64,000 bases of DNA, from the NCBI RefSeq assembly GCF_003984625.1, contig NZ_RWKH01000012.1, positions 110,768 through 174,767 of the forward strand, in the 5' to 3' direction. Positions 1-8,182 of this stretch are shown piece after piece (positions within the stretch are counted from its first letter, which is position 1; every line of letters starts with the position of its first letter). This DNA is from Variovorax sp. DXTD-1 (lineage in GTDB: Bacteria > Pseudomonadota > Gammaproteobacteria > Burkholderiales > Burkholderiaceae_C). A program made the position numbers and the translations under genes. The notes under the pieces are model-generated. The model ran no database searches. It saw only the letters and a list, made by a program, of their open reading frames with translations, and was not told where the DNA came from.

Positions 1-1757
1 GCCAGCGCCATGGAGCCGTCGAAGTCGTCGAGCGCCAGCTTCAGGTAGTTGGTGCCGATGGTGATGTTGGTCTCGCGGTCGTTGATCTGCCCCGGCGTGA
101 AGTCGTTCATGCCGATCTTGCGGGCGGTCCAGCGGGCCGTGGCGGGCATGACCTGCATGAGGCCCGAGGCACCCACGCCAGAGCGGGCGTCCATGATGAA
201 GCGGCTTTCCTGGCGGATCAGCCCGTACACGTAGGCCGGGTCCAGCCCGATGTCCTGGCTCTTGCGCAGCACGGTGTCGTGGAACGGCATGGGGAAGCGC
301 TGCTCCGCGTCGATCACGCCCTTGGTGCGCTCGCTGGTGTTGATGCAGCGGTCCCACACCTCGCGCTGGCAGGCGAAGTCGGCCGCGGCCAGCAGCGCGC
401 GGTCGTCCATGCCGCCCTTGTCGTGCAGGTTCGTGGCGTAGTTCCATTCGCGCGTGCCTTCGGGGCGCAAGCCGATCGCGATGGCGTAGAGGCCGCGGTT
501 GAGCCCGATGTTGCCGCGCGCGGCGGCTTTTTCCTCGGGCGTGAGCGGCGCGGGCCGGGTCGGCGTCACGATGCGCTGGCCGAGTTCTTCGAGCGCCAGC
601 ATTTCGTAGAAGCCGCGTGTGCCGGCAATGCTCTGGTAGAGCTCGCGTGCCTGGGCGCGGCGCTCGTCGCCGCCGGCGGCGCTGAGCGCGCGCGCCTTCC
701 AGTAGACCCAGGCGGGGTCGAGCTGGGCGGTTTCACTCATGGCGTTGATGGCAGGCGCCACCTCTTTCCACTGGCCGTTGCGCAGCGCGGCGCGCACGCG
801 CCAGCCGAGCATGTCGTCGGATAGGTCGCCGTTCTTGGTGACGTTGGCGAAGTAGCTGCCGGCCATGGGCGAAAGCTTGCCCGCCGCCTGGCGGCCGATG
901 GTGCCCCAGAGCCAGTTGCGCTCTTCGGCGGAAAGCATCGGGCCCCACTTGCTGTCGAGCTGCGTGGCGGCCTGCTCCGGGTCGGCCATGGCAATCTTGA
1001 TGAGCGCCAGAACCACCAGCTCCTTGCGCGACTTGGCGGCCACGAAGGCGCGGCCGGCCAGGAACTTGGCCGCGCTGGCGTTGAGCTCTTCGAACAGCGG
1101 CAGCGCATCCGGGGCGGCAATGGTCACGGCGCCGCGCGCGGCCTGCGGGCGGTTGGCCTCCATGGCCAGCCGGGCCTTCTTCCAGACGTCGTTGGTCGAG
1201 ATCAATCGGGCAGCGGCCATGCGGTCGGCGGCGGTAAGGCAGCCGTCGTCGGCCTCCTTCTGAGCGAACCAGTTGCGGCGCACCTCGTCGGCCTGGGCCT
1301 GGGTGGCGGTGCCGGAGCGCAGCGTCTCGACCAGCACCGCATAGCAGCGCACCTGCGCGTCGTCGCCCATGCGGAAGCCGGCAATGGCAGCGGAAAAACC
1401 GTCCCAGTCGCGGCGCTGGCCCAGCAGCAGCAGCCAGTCGTTGCGCAGGCGGTCTTCCTGGTAGGTGCCCGGGTAGCGGGCGAAGAAGTCTTGCACCTCG
1501 TTCGGCGAGGCTTCCTGCAGGCGTGCCTTGAGCTCCCAGTAGGCGGCCCAGGGTTCGAGCGCATGGCCGCGCGCCTGGGGCAGCAGGGCGGCAAGGCGGC
1601 CCTTGTCCCCGCGCTGGAAAGCCTGTTTCATTTGAATCAGCACGTCGTCATTGCTGTTGTTTTGCGCGACCGCGTGCTGCTGTGAAAGCAGTGCAGCAGC
1701 TGCTACAACAGCGGAAAAAACGAGTGCGGACGCTGCGCGGCGCGGGCGGTGGCGCAT
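1..1757 (-). CDS. slt: Soluble lytic murein transglycosylase, 3' end outside the window
   Basis: Periplasmic enzyme that cleaves the MurNAc-GlcNAc bond of peptidoglycan to leave 1,6-anhydro ends. The frame is open from the start to the window edge, so the C-terminus is missing. Residues 1-32 form a signal peptide with an arginine-rich n-region and a long Ala/Val/Leu core. A long alpha-helical superhelix follows, as in Slt70. The catalytic SLT core lies near residues 510-540, with the motif QESRF (catalytic Glu near residue 516) and then GASGLMQVMPATA. I chose the ATG at 1757 because it puts the arginine-rich n-region first. An in-frame ATG at 1784 would add nine residues, and neither has a clear ribosome binding site. 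It is divergent from the 5-formyl-THF cyclo-ligase gene with about 36 bp between. Confidence 0.9.
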   Translation of the reverse strand, partial: MRHRPRRAASALVFSAVVAAAALLSQQHAVAQNNSNDDVLIQMKQAFQRGDKGRLAALLPQARGHALEPWAAYWELKARLQEASPNEVQDFFARYPGTYQEDRLRNDWLLLLGQRRDWDGFSAAIAGFRMGDDAQVRCYAVLVETLRSGTATQAQADEVRRNWFAQKEADDGCLTAADRMAAARLISTNDVWKKARLAMEANRPQAARGAVTIAAPDALPLFEELNASAAKFLAGRAFVAAKSRKELVVLALIKIAMADPEQAATQLDSKWGPMLSAEERNWLWGTIGRQAAGKLSPMAGSYFANVTKNGDLSDDMLGWRVRAALRNGQWKEVAPAINAMSETAQLDPAWVYWKARALSAAGGDERRAQARELYQSIAGTRGFYEMLALEELGQRIVTPTRPAPLTPEEKAAARGNIGLNRGLYAIAIGLRPEGTREWNYATNLHDKGGMDDRALLAAADFACQREVWDRCINTSERTKGVIDAEQRFPMPFHDTVLRKSQDIGLDPAYVYGLIRQESRFIMDARSGVGASGLMQVMPATARWTARKIGMNDFTPGQINDRETNITIGTNYLKLALDDFDGSMAL

Positions 1758-1793
1758 GGATGCCAAAATGCTTGGGAACTGCATCGGGGGATT

Positions 1794-2411
1794 ATGGACA
1801 AGTCAAAGGATGCCGACACCTCGGCGACCGTGAGTTTTCTCAAGGATCAGCTGCGAAAAGCGCTGATCGAGCAGCGCCTGGCCATGCCCGACCGCCTGGC
1901 CAGGGCCGACCTTCTGCAGCGGGTCATGCGGATCTGGCTGGTCGGGCGGCCCGACACGGTGATTGGCGCCTACTGGTCCATCAAGGGCGAATTCGATCCG
2001 CTGCCCGCATTGCACCGCTGGAAGGAAGACGGCGAGCTCATCGACGAGCCGCAGCGCCGCCGCATCGGGCTTCCGGTGATGAACAAGGTGCACAAGACGC
2101 TGACCTTTCATGCCTGGTACCCGGGCTGCCAGATGGAGGAAGACGCCTACGGCATTCCCAAGCCCAAGGACACCGAGCTCATCGTGCCCACGCTGCTGTT
2201 CGTGCCCTGCGTGGGTTACAGCGCGGGCGGCTACCGCCTGGGCTACGGCGGCGGCTTTTACGACCGCACGCTGGCCGCGCTGGAGCCGCGCCCGTTCACG
2301 GTGGGGCTGGGCTTTACCAACGGCTTTCTCGACGAATACGAGCCCGAGGCGCACGACCTGCCGCTCGATGCCATCCTCAACGACAACGGCGTTGTCTGGC
2401 CAACCAGCTGA
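1794..2411 (+). CDS. ygfA: 5-formyltetrahydrofolate cyclo-ligase
   Basis: Cytoplasmic folate enzyme that uses ATP to convert 5-formyl-THF to 5,10-methenyl-THF, returning a storage or inhibitory folate to the one-carbon pool. The 205-residue product has the usual length. It carries the family's glycine-rich signature GYGGGFYDRTLA near residues 160-171, which binds ATP and folate. The N-terminal SFLKDQLRKALIEQRLAM is the typical opening helix. The ATG at 1794 is preceded by a GGGG tract; a longer in-frame start at 1749 would run into the slt leader and is not needed. It is a single gene, followed 6 bp later by the convergent LysR gene. Confidence 0.92.
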   Translation: MDKSKDADTSATVSFLKDQLRKALIEQRLAMPDRLARADLLQRVMRIWLVGRPDTVIGAYWSIKGEFDPLPALHRWKEDGELIDEPQRRRIGLPVMNKVHKTLTFHAWYPGCQMEEDAYGIPKPKDTELIVPTLLFVPCVGYSAGGYRLGYGGGFYDRTLAALEPRPFTVGLGFTNGFLDEYEPEAHDLPLDAILNDNGVVWPTS

Positions 2412-2417
2412 GCCGGC

Positions 2418-3422
2418 TCAGTCGATGTTGTCCACGGTGTCCGGGTCGGGCACCTCGCCGATGGTCTCGCGCGTGGTGATGGCCTGGGCCTGGAGCCAGT
2501 CCCAGAAAGCCCTGATTTCCGGCCGCAGCGCATTGCGCGGCCCGGCAATGAGCCAGTAGCCCATCGGCGAATCCATGCGGTGCTGCGGCAGCACCTCCAC
2601 CAGGTCGCCGTTGGCCAGGCTTTCGGCAATGAGCGAGCTGCGCGCCAGCGTCACGCCCTGGCCGGTGAGCGCGGCCTGCACCATCTGGTAGGCATAGTTG
2701 AAATAGAGCCAGCGCTTGGGTTGCGCCCTTTCCAGGCCGTTCACCTCGAACCAGCGCCGCCAGGTCAGCCATTCGAGGTGCGTGCGGTGCGCGTCGCCGG
2801 CCTCGATCAGCGTGAAGCCCGCAATGTCGGCGGGCGTCTTGATGGGCGGGCTGCTCTTCAGCAGCCAGGGGCTCGCCACCGGCGTCAAGGTTTCGCCAAA
2901 GAGGCGCACCGCCGTGGCCGGCATGGCCTCGCGAGGACCGTAGCGCAGGGCAATGTCCACGTCGGCCACTTCGAGGTCCACTGCCACGTCGCTGGCGTCG
3001 ATGCGGATGTCGATTTCGGGGTTGTCGCGCTGAAAGGCCTCTAGCCGCGGAATGAGCCACATCGATGCAAAAGACGCAAATGTGGTGAGCGAGACGCTCT
3101 TGCGGCCCGCGCTCTGGCGAATCTGGCGCACGGCCGTATCGATGCGCGGCAGCGATTGCTGCACCGCCAGCAGCAGTTGCGCGCCCGCGCTCGTGAGCTC
3201 CACCGCCCGCGTATGGCGCAGGAACAGCGGCACGCCCACTTCTTCCTCGAGCGACTGGATCTGGCGGCTGACCGCCGACTGGGTGAGCGCCATTTCTTCG
3301 GCGGCGGCGCGAAAGTTCAGGTGCCGCGCCACGGCTTCGAAGGCGCGCAGGTGTCCGGCCGAAATCGGGCGGGAGCGCAAGTGGGTTTGTGAATGCTGCA
3401 TGAAAGAGGGCGTGGACGGCAT
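2418..3422 (-). CDS. LysR-family transcriptional regulator (GcvA-like)
   Basis: DNA-binding regulator with an N-terminal winged helix-turn-helix (residues 22-80, with FRAAAEEMALTQSAVSRQIQ as recognition region) and a C-terminal periplasmic-binding-protein-like effector domain. The phrase LPRIDTAVRQIR followed by VSLTTFASFASMWLIPRL is characteristic of GcvA-like regulators. Length is 334 residues; an internal ATG at 3401 would remove seven residues. Neither start has a good ribosome binding site. An imperfect palindrome overlaps the first start near 3419-3436 and could serve autoregulation. The divergent neighbour is a DUF2917 gene, a plausible but unproven target. The effector is unknown. Confidence 0.88.
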   Translation of the reverse strand: MPSTPSFMQHSQTHLRSRPISAGHLRAFEAVARHLNFRAAAEEMALTQSAVSRQIQSLEEEVGVPLFLRHTRAVELTSAGAQLLLAVQQSLPRIDTAVRQIRQSAGRKSVSLTTFASFASMWLIPRLEAFQRDNPEIDIRIDASDVAVDLEVADVDIALRYGPREAMPATAVRLFGETLTPVASPWLLKSSPPIKTPADIAGFTLIEAGDAHRTHLEWLTWRRWFEVNGLERAQPKRWLYFNYAYQMVQAALTGQGVTLARSSLIAESLANGDLVEVLPQHRMDSPMGYWLIAGPRNALRPEIRAFWDWLQAQAITTRETIGEVPDPDTVDNID

Positions 3423-3567
3423 CGATCGATTGATGCGAATTCGGAATCAGTAGGCTACTTCGTTTTCATTGGACTGCCAACAGGCCCCGAACGATCATTC
3501 ATTCCCGAACTGCGCCATTGCCTCCTTCTGTGTCATCGCACTTCGGCAACGCCCAAGGAGTTTCATC

Positions 3568-3888
3568 ATGTCTACCGCCGTCTGCACCAACGAATCGCTC
3601 GCTTCCCTGTCGTCTGCCCGTACCGCTTCCGCCGTTCCCCCGGCTGTGCGCCGCGGTGCCTGGCAAATTGCCCCCGGCGAGGCAATGAGCCTCAAGGCGC
3701 GGTCGGCCAGCGTGCTGCGCGTGAAGCAGGGCCGGGTGTGGATCACGCCGGACGCCACCTCGGCCACGGCCAGCGAAGACCTGGTGCTGGCCCCCGGCGA
3801 GTCGCTCAACGTGGCCGCCGGCCAGCGTATCGTCATGGAAGCGTGGGATGGCTACGGTGCCACCTACTCGTGGGATCCTGCGGCCTGA
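3568..3888 (+). CDS. DUF2917 family protein
   Basis: Small cytoplasmic protein of 106 residues with no signal peptide or membrane segment. From residue 29 it has a cupin-like beta pattern: GAWQIAPGEAMSLKA, then VLRVKQGRVWITPDA, then a segment resembling LVLAPGESLNVAAGQRIVMEA. This matches DUF2917, found mainly in betaproteobacteria and without known function. The ATG at 3568 has an AAGGAG site seven bases upstream, so a longer in-frame start at 3469 is rejected. It is followed by a strong intrinsic terminator and is divergent from a LysR gene, so it is probably a monocistronic transcript. Confidence 0.82.
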   Translation: MSTAVCTNESLASLSSARTASAVPPAVRRGAWQIAPGEAMSLKARSASVLRVKQGRVWITPDATSATASEDLVLAPGESLNVAAGQRIVMEAWDGYGATYSWDPAA

Positions 3889-3910
3889 ACGGTCGACTCC
3901 CCACGGCGGA

Positions 3911-3934
3911 AAGGCGGCTTCGGCCGCCTTTTTC
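3911..3934 (+). terminator. Intrinsic terminator after the DUF2917 gene
   Basis: The stem AAGGCGGC pairs with GCCGCCTT across a TTCG tetraloop and is followed directly by a run of T. It lies 22 bp after the DUF2917 stop codon and just before the convergent BLUF gene. Confidence 0.88.
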
Positions 3935-3938
3935 GTTT

Positions 3939-4343
3939 TCAGCCGTTGATGTCGAAGCTGGAGCGCAGCGCCAGGAAGTGCTTCAGGGCTGCTTCGCCTT
4001 CCAGCGCATGCACGCCGGCCATGAGGTGGGGCCCTTCGCTTTCGGCCAGGCCCATGCCGAAGCCCGAGTAGCGGCGGGCGGCCAGGGCGCCCTCGTAGAC
4101 CACCCGCACGTCGGTGTGCCGTGAATCCTGGTCGATGCGCTGCATCAGCGTCTTCACGGCTTCGGGCGGGCCTTCAAGGTGCTGGCAGAAGCGCATGCCG
4201 TCAAAGACCAGGAGACCGGTGATCTGGTGTTGCGCATTGCGTGCACGAGCCTGGGTCACTATGGCGCCGACCGTGGCGGGTGGCAGGTCTTGCGTGAGCA
4301 CGCTGCAATAAAAAATCTCGAAAAGCGACGTTTCTTCTGTCAT
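3939..4343 (-). CDS. BLUF-domain blue-light photoreceptor
   Basis: Short flavin-binding light sensor consisting almost only of the BLUF domain (134 residues). The three residues of the flavin hydrogen-bond switch are present: Tyr12 in FEIFYCSV, Asn36 before the ITGLL strand, and Gln54 in FCQHLEG. Their spacing (24 and 18) equals that of Tyr21, Asn45 and Gln63 in AppA. The conserved Trp/Met region reads SGFGMG, so Phe replaces the semi-conserved Trp. No output domain is fused, so it must act through a partner. I chose the ATG at 4343; an in-frame start at 4388 would add 15 residues. It is divergent from a Crp/Fnr regulator, a possible functional partner, though this is inference. Confidence 0.87.
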   Translation of the reverse strand: MTEETSLFEIFYCSVLTQDLPPATVGAIVTQARARNAQHQITGLLVFDGMRFCQHLEGPPEAVKTLMQRIDQDSRHTDVRVVYEGALAARRYSGFGMGLAESEGPHLMAGVHALEGEAALKHFLALRSSFDING

Positions 4344-4422
4344 GCGAGCGGGTGCGAAAAACGTGCGAAGTGTATGAAGCCCCGGCATACGCCGAAATGT
4401 AAAAAGACACAGGTAAAAGGCC

Positions 4423-4433
4423 TATAGTGGCGC
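4423..4433 (+). promoter_or_regulatory. Candidate -10 element (TATAGT) placing the Crp/Fnr mRNA near its GTG start
   Basis: TATAGT at 4423-4428 ends five bases before the GTG start at 4434. A transcript begun at the usual distance would start at or within a base or two of that codon, and there is no Shine-Dalgarno sequence upstream. This suggests a leaderless mRNA. The -35 side is weak. Confidence 0.4.
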
Positions 4434-5204
4434 GTGAAATTCGAGGACCATTCACCCCCTGCCTTGCCGCCGCAGGGGGCCAACCCCTGTGACGACTGTG
4501 CCTTGCGCAAGCTCGAGGCCTTCTTGCCGGCATCAGCGGATGAGCTCAAGACCATCGAGTCCTTTCGGGTCGGCGCCCGACGCGTTCCAGCCGGCGGCGC
4601 CATCGTCGAAGAGCACCGGCCAAGCGCCCAGCTGTTCACCCTTTATTCGGGTTGGGCGTTTCGCTACAAGACACTGAGCGATGGGCGGCGCCAGATCCTG
4701 AGTTTTCTTCTGCCCGGCGATTTCATCGGCCTGCAGGACGAGTTTGCCGAAGGCCAGACGCATGGTGTGGAAGCCGTGACCGACACCACGCTTTGCGCCT
4801 TTTCGCGCGACCGGCTCTGGGAACTGTTCCATGCCCAGCCCAAGCTGGGCTACGACATCACCTGGCTGGCCGCGCGCGAGGAAAAGATCGTGGACGACAA
4901 CCTGGTGACCGCCGGCCGCCGCAATGCGAGCGAACGGGTCGCCATGCTCCTGATGCACCTGTACCGCCGCGCCGAGCGTGTGGGCATGGTGCGCGATGGC
5001 TGGGTGGAGTTTCCGTTCAACCAGCAACACCTGGCCGATGCGCTCGGGCTCTCGCTGGTGCACACCAACAAGACGCTGCGCAAGCTGCAGGGGCTGGGGC
5101 TCTACAAGCTCGATGCGGGCTGGCTGCGCATTCTCGAGCCGCATGCGCTCGAAACGCTGGGCGACTATTTCGAACGCCCGATGCGGCCCACGCCCCTGAT
5201 CTGA
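4434..5204 (+). CDS. Crp/Fnr-family transcriptional regulator
   Basis: 256-residue regulator with an N-terminal cyclic-nucleotide-binding-like beta roll (about residues 35-150) and a C-terminal Crp-type helix-turn-helix (about 170-235, including FNQQHLADALGLSLVHTNKTL). Cysteines at 19, 22 and 121 match the spacing of E. coli FNR Cys20, Cys23 and Cys122. The equivalent of FNR Cys29 is absent, so a standard four-Cys [4Fe-4S] sensor is not fully supported. The start is GTG at 4434; no nearby alternative keeps the Cys-x2-Cys segment. It is divergent from the BLUF gene. The signal could be oxygen, redox or another small ligand. Confidence 0.86.
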   Translation: MKFEDHSPPALPPQGANPCDDCALRKLEAFLPASADELKTIESFRVGARRVPAGGAIVEEHRPSAQLFTLYSGWAFRYKTLSDGRRQILSFLLPGDFIGLQDEFAEGQTHGVEAVTDTTLCAFSRDRLWELFHAQPKLGYDITWLAAREEKIVDDNLVTAGRRNASERVAMLLMHLYRRAERVGMVRDGWVEFPFNQQHLADALGLSLVHTNKTLRKLQGLGLYKLDAGWLRILEPHALETLGDYFERPMRPTPLI

Positions 5205-5231
5205 CCGCGCGGCGCGTTGCGCCCGGGCAGT

Positions 5232-6119
5232 TCAGCGCGCGGCCACCAGTTGCCGAAGATCGTCCTGGTAGGCCTGCAGCCGCCGAACGGCATGCTCGCG
5301 CTGGCTTGCGCTGGTGGCGTTGTGAAGGGCCGCCAGGTTGCGGCAGCCTTCCTGCAGCAGTGCCTGCTGGTGATCGCGCCAGGGCCCCGGTCGCGGATCG
5401 GCAATGCGCATCACGTAGGCATGAATGGCCGCGCGCGCTTCGCCGGGCGGCGGCTTGGTGGCGTTGAAGCCGCGCAGCAGCGCCAGCGCCTCCTGCTGCC
5501 GCTGGCGGCGCTCGGCACCGGCCAGCCGCGGATCGAACACCGACTGCGCCACTTGCTGCCGCACCAGTTCGCGCTGCTCGGGCGTCAGCCGGCCGTAGAA
5601 ATCTTCGAGGCGATCGAGAAACTTCTCGTAGCGCTTCTCCTGCACTTCCGCGGGGCTGCGGTCGAGCCATTCCTTGCGGTATTCGGCGTTGTTCTTTGCG
5701 TACTTGCGCTCGAGCTGCTGCAATTGCGCCTCGGTCAGGCTCAGTGCCAGTTCGGTGCCGGCGGGTTCCGCGCGCTCTGTTACCGCCAGCAGGCGTTCGC
5801 GGATCTGGTCCGCCATGCGGCAGGCCTGGGCCGCGGTCACGTCGCGCGGGGCCAGGGCCTGCGCTTCCTGCAGCACGCCGAGCACCCGGGGCAACTCGTT
5901 CTGACGGTGCCAGCTCAGCAGTTGCGCGAGCTCATCGCGCACCTTGGGCGTTTGCGAACCGTCGAAATCAAGGTACGCGTCGAGCCACCAGTAACTCAGC
6001 TCGGGCAGGTTGTTGTAGGCCAGCTTGATCGTGCTGCACGCGCCGAGCGCGGCGGCCACCAGCAGCACGCCGATAATTCGCGCCAAATTGGCGCAACGCA
6101 TTCGGGTAGAAAGAAGCAT
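5232..6119 (-). CDS. DUF6279-type predicted lipoprotein
   Basis: Predicted envelope lipoprotein of 295 residues (289 if it starts at the internal ATG at 6101). The N-terminus has a basic stretch, a hydrophobic segment and the lipobox LGAC, with the lipid-bearing Cys about 22 residues after the second Met. The mature part opens with STIKLAYNNLPELSYWWLDAY and is otherwise helical and charge-rich. This pattern is typical of DUF6279 lipoproteins of proteobacteria, whose function is unknown. Its first ATG overlaps the glmU ATG on the other strand within one CATG, so each gene's leader lies inside the other's coding region if the upstream starts are used. Confidence 0.8.
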   Translation of the reverse strand: MLLSTRMRCANLARIIGVLLVAAALGACSTIKLAYNNLPELSYWWLDAYLDFDGSQTPKVRDELAQLLSWHRQNELPRVLGVLQEAQALAPRDVTAAQACRMADQIRERLLAVTERAEPAGTELALSLTEAQLQQLERKYAKNNAEYRKEWLDRSPAEVQEKRYEKFLDRLEDFYGRLTPEQRELVRQQVAQSVFDPRLAGAERRQRQQEALALLRGFNATKPPPGEARAAIHAYVMRIADPRPGPWRDHQQALLQEGCRNLAALHNATSASQREHAVRRLQAYQDDLRQLVAAR

Positions 6120-7548
6120 GAATCAGATTCCGCAAGACAACCAGGGACCGGTCGACGTGGTCATCATGGCGGCCGGCAAAGGCACGCGCATGAAGAGCAG
6201 GCTGCCCAAAGTGTTGCATCGTTTGGCCGGGCGTGCACTGCTCGCGCATGTGACCGGCACCGCGGCGCGCATCGGCGCCCGCCACGTGGTGGTGGTGACC
6301 GGCCACGGCGCGGCCGAGGTCGAGGCGGCGATGTCTTCCGGCAACGGCGTCGGCGCCGCCCTGCAGTTTGCCCGGCAGGAGCCGCAGCTTGGCACCGGCC
6401 ACGCGGTGCAGCAGGCGGTTCCGCTCCTGCCTGAAGACGGCACGGTGCTGGTGCTCTCGGGCGACGTGCCGCTGATCGGCGAGGAAACGCTGCGCGCGCT
6501 CATAGCCGCGAGCGCCGGCCAGCGGCTCGCGCTGATGACCATCGAGTTCGACGATCCGACGGGTTACGGGCGCATCGTCCGCACGGAAGGTCGGGAGGGT
6601 GAAGTCACGGCCATCGTCGAGCACAAGGACGCCACCGAGGCGCAACGCGAAATCTGCGAAATCTACAGCGGCATGATGGCCGTGCCCGCGGCCCTGCTCA
6701 AGGGCTGGCTGGCCCGGCTGGACAACCGCAACGCCCAGGGCGAGTACTACCTCACCGACATCGTCAAGCTGGCCGCCGCCGACGGCGTGCCGGTGGTGGC
6801 GCATGTCACGGCCGACGCGCTCCAGGTGGCCGGCATCAACAGCCCCGCGCAACTGGCGGCACTCGAGCGCGCCTGGCAACTGCGGCAGGCCGAGGCGTTG
6901 ATGGCGCAGGGCGTGCGGCTTGCCGACCCGGCGCGGTTCGACCTGCGCGGCACGCTGGCCTGCGAGGCCGACGTCGAGATCGACGTCAACTGCGTGTTCG
7001 AAGGCGCGGTGTTCCTGGGCGAGGGTGTGCGCATCGGCGCCAATTGCGTGATTGCAAATGCGCGCATCGAGGCGGGCGCGGTGATCCACCCCTTCACCCA
7101 CATCGAAGGCGAGAAGGCCGGCGTAACCGTCGGCGAAAGATCCCTCATCGGCCCGTTCGCACGGCTGCGGCCCGGTGCGCAACTGGGTGCCGAAGTGCAC
7201 ATCGGCAACTTCGTCGAGGTCAAGAACTCGACCCTGGCCGAGGGTGCCAAGGCCAACCACCTGGCCTATCTTGGCGACGCCACGGTGGGCCAGCGCGTCA
7301 ACTACGGCGCGGGCAGCATCACCGCCAACTACGACGGCGCCAACAAGCACCGCACCGTCATCGAGGACGACGTGCACGTGGGCAGCAACTGCGTGCTGGT
7401 GGCCCCGGTCACCATTGGCGCGGGCGGCACCATCGGGGGCGGGTCGACCGTGAACAAATCGACCGAGCCGGGCGCGCTCACCGTGGCGCGAAGCAAGCCG
7501 GTGAGCTTCCCCAACTGGAAGCGCCCGCAGAAGAAACCCAAGGCCTGA
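6118..7548 (+). CDS. glmU: Bifunctional N-acetylglucosamine-1-phosphate uridyltransferase / glucosamine-1-phosphate acetyltransferase
   Basis: Makes UDP-GlcNAc, the precursor of peptidoglycan and lipopolysaccharide, by acetylating GlcN-1-P and then transferring UMP. The 476-residue protein has the N-terminal pyrophosphorylase domain with AAGKGTRM (residues 18-25). The C-terminal part is a left-handed beta-helix of hexapeptide repeats containing HIGNFVEVKN, NHLAYLGDA and NYDGANKHRT. The ATG at 6118 follows an AGAAAGAAG ribosome binding site; the longer in-frame start at 6025 would overlap the divergent lipoprotein. glmS lies downstream beyond an Lrp-type regulator, so both dedicated steps of amino-sugar synthesis are nearby. 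Confidence 0.97.
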   Translation: MNQIPQDNQGPVDVVIMAAGKGTRMKSRLPKVLHRLAGRALLAHVTGTAARIGARHVVVVTGHGAAEVEAAMSSGNGVGAALQFARQEPQLGTGHAVQQAVPLLPEDGTVLVLSGDVPLIGEETLRALIAASAGQRLALMTIEFDDPTGYGRIVRTEGREGEVTAIVEHKDATEAQREICEIYSGMMAVPAALLKGWLARLDNRNAQGEYYLTDIVKLAAADGVPVVAHVTADALQVAGINSPAQLAALERAWQLRQAEALMAQGVRLADPARFDLRGTLACEADVEIDVNCVFEGAVFLGEGVRIGANCVIANARIEAGAVIHPFTHIEGEKAGVTVGERSLIGPFARLRPGAQLGAEVHIGNFVEVKNSTLAEGAKANHLAYLGDATVGQRVNYGAGSITANYDGANKHRTVIEDDVHVGSNCVLVAPVTIGAGGTIGGGSTVNKSTEPGALTVARSKPVSFPNWKRPQKKPKA

Positions 7549-7561
7549 AGAGGCGGGCCGA

Positions 7562-8044
7562 TTAGCCCAGCGGCAGCCGGGGCTCGAACTTCGCGCGCTT
7601 CAGGCTGAAGAAGGCCTTGACGTTGCGCACGTTGGCGTCGGCGTTGAAAAGCCGCTGCGCGAGCGCGCCGTAGCCGGGCATGTCGCGGGCGGCCACCACC
7701 AGCACGAAGTCCGGGCCCGGCGAAACGCGCCAGCATTGCTGCACGGCGTCGTCGGCGATCACGCGCGCCTCGAAGGCGTCGAGTGCTGCCGCGTCTTGCC
7801 TGTCGAGCGAAATTTCAACCACCGCCTGCAGGCCGTGGCCCAGCACCGTGGCCAGGCGGTCCGGCGAAAGCAATGCGACTTGCCGCTCGATGAGCCCTTC
7901 CTGCCGCAGGCGCTGCACACGGCGCAGGCACGTCGGCGGCGAAATGCCGACATCCTCGGCCAGCCGCTGGTTGGTCTGCGAGGCGTCGCGCTGCAGCGCG
8001 TCGAGCAGGCGCAGATCTATTGCATCGAGCGAGATTGATTCCAT
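7562..8044 (-). CDS. Lrp/AsnC-family transcriptional regulator
   Basis: Feast/famine regulator of 160 residues. The N-terminal helix-turn-helix (LDAIDLRLLDALQRDA, then RLAEDVGISPPTCLRRVQRL) is followed by an AsnC-type ligand domain beginning near residue 65. The preferred ATG at 8044 gives the short N-terminus usual for the family; an in-frame ATG at 8074 has AAGG too close to the start. Its upstream region contains several TCCATA-type half-sites in inverted order, as expected for Lrp-type autoregulation. It is divergent from glmS and may control it, which is inference. Confidence 0.9.
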   Translation of the reverse strand: MESISLDAIDLRLLDALQRDASQTNQRLAEDVGISPPTCLRRVQRLRQEGLIERQVALLSPDRLATVLGHGLQAVVEISLDRQDAAALDAFEARVIADDAVQQCWRVSPGPDFVLVVAARDMPGYGALAQRLFNADANVRNVKAFFSLKRAKFEPRLPLG

Positions 8045-8103
8045 ATACGCAGAAATTATGGAATAAAAATCCATATCCTTCGAATGATGAAATAAATCAT
8101 CAT
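8039..8103. promoter_or_regulatory. Palindrome-rich control region between the Lrp-type gene and glmS
   Basis: TTCCATA at 8039-8045 and TATGGAA at 8057-8063 form a perfect 7-bp inverted repeat, and a third half-site, TCCATAT, lies at 8070-8076. ATGATG at 8084-8089 and CATCAT at 8098-8103 form a second inverted repeat with an 8-bp spacer. The stretch is AT-rich against the GC-rich background. This is what an Lrp/AsnC operator plus glmS promoter would look like. Confidence 0.55.
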
Positions 8104-8182
8104 AAATGGCGGAATTTTGAGCGCATATTTTTCTGCCTCGTCTCTACCATCAAACCTCCTCTTCATTCAAAGGCAGCTCACC

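Noticed and set aside
7549..8182. A glmS ribozyme-type leader
   Set aside because: The leader before glmS is an AT-rich palindromic DNA region with no ribozyme-like pseudoknot that I can draw; such ribozymes are typical of Firmicutes.
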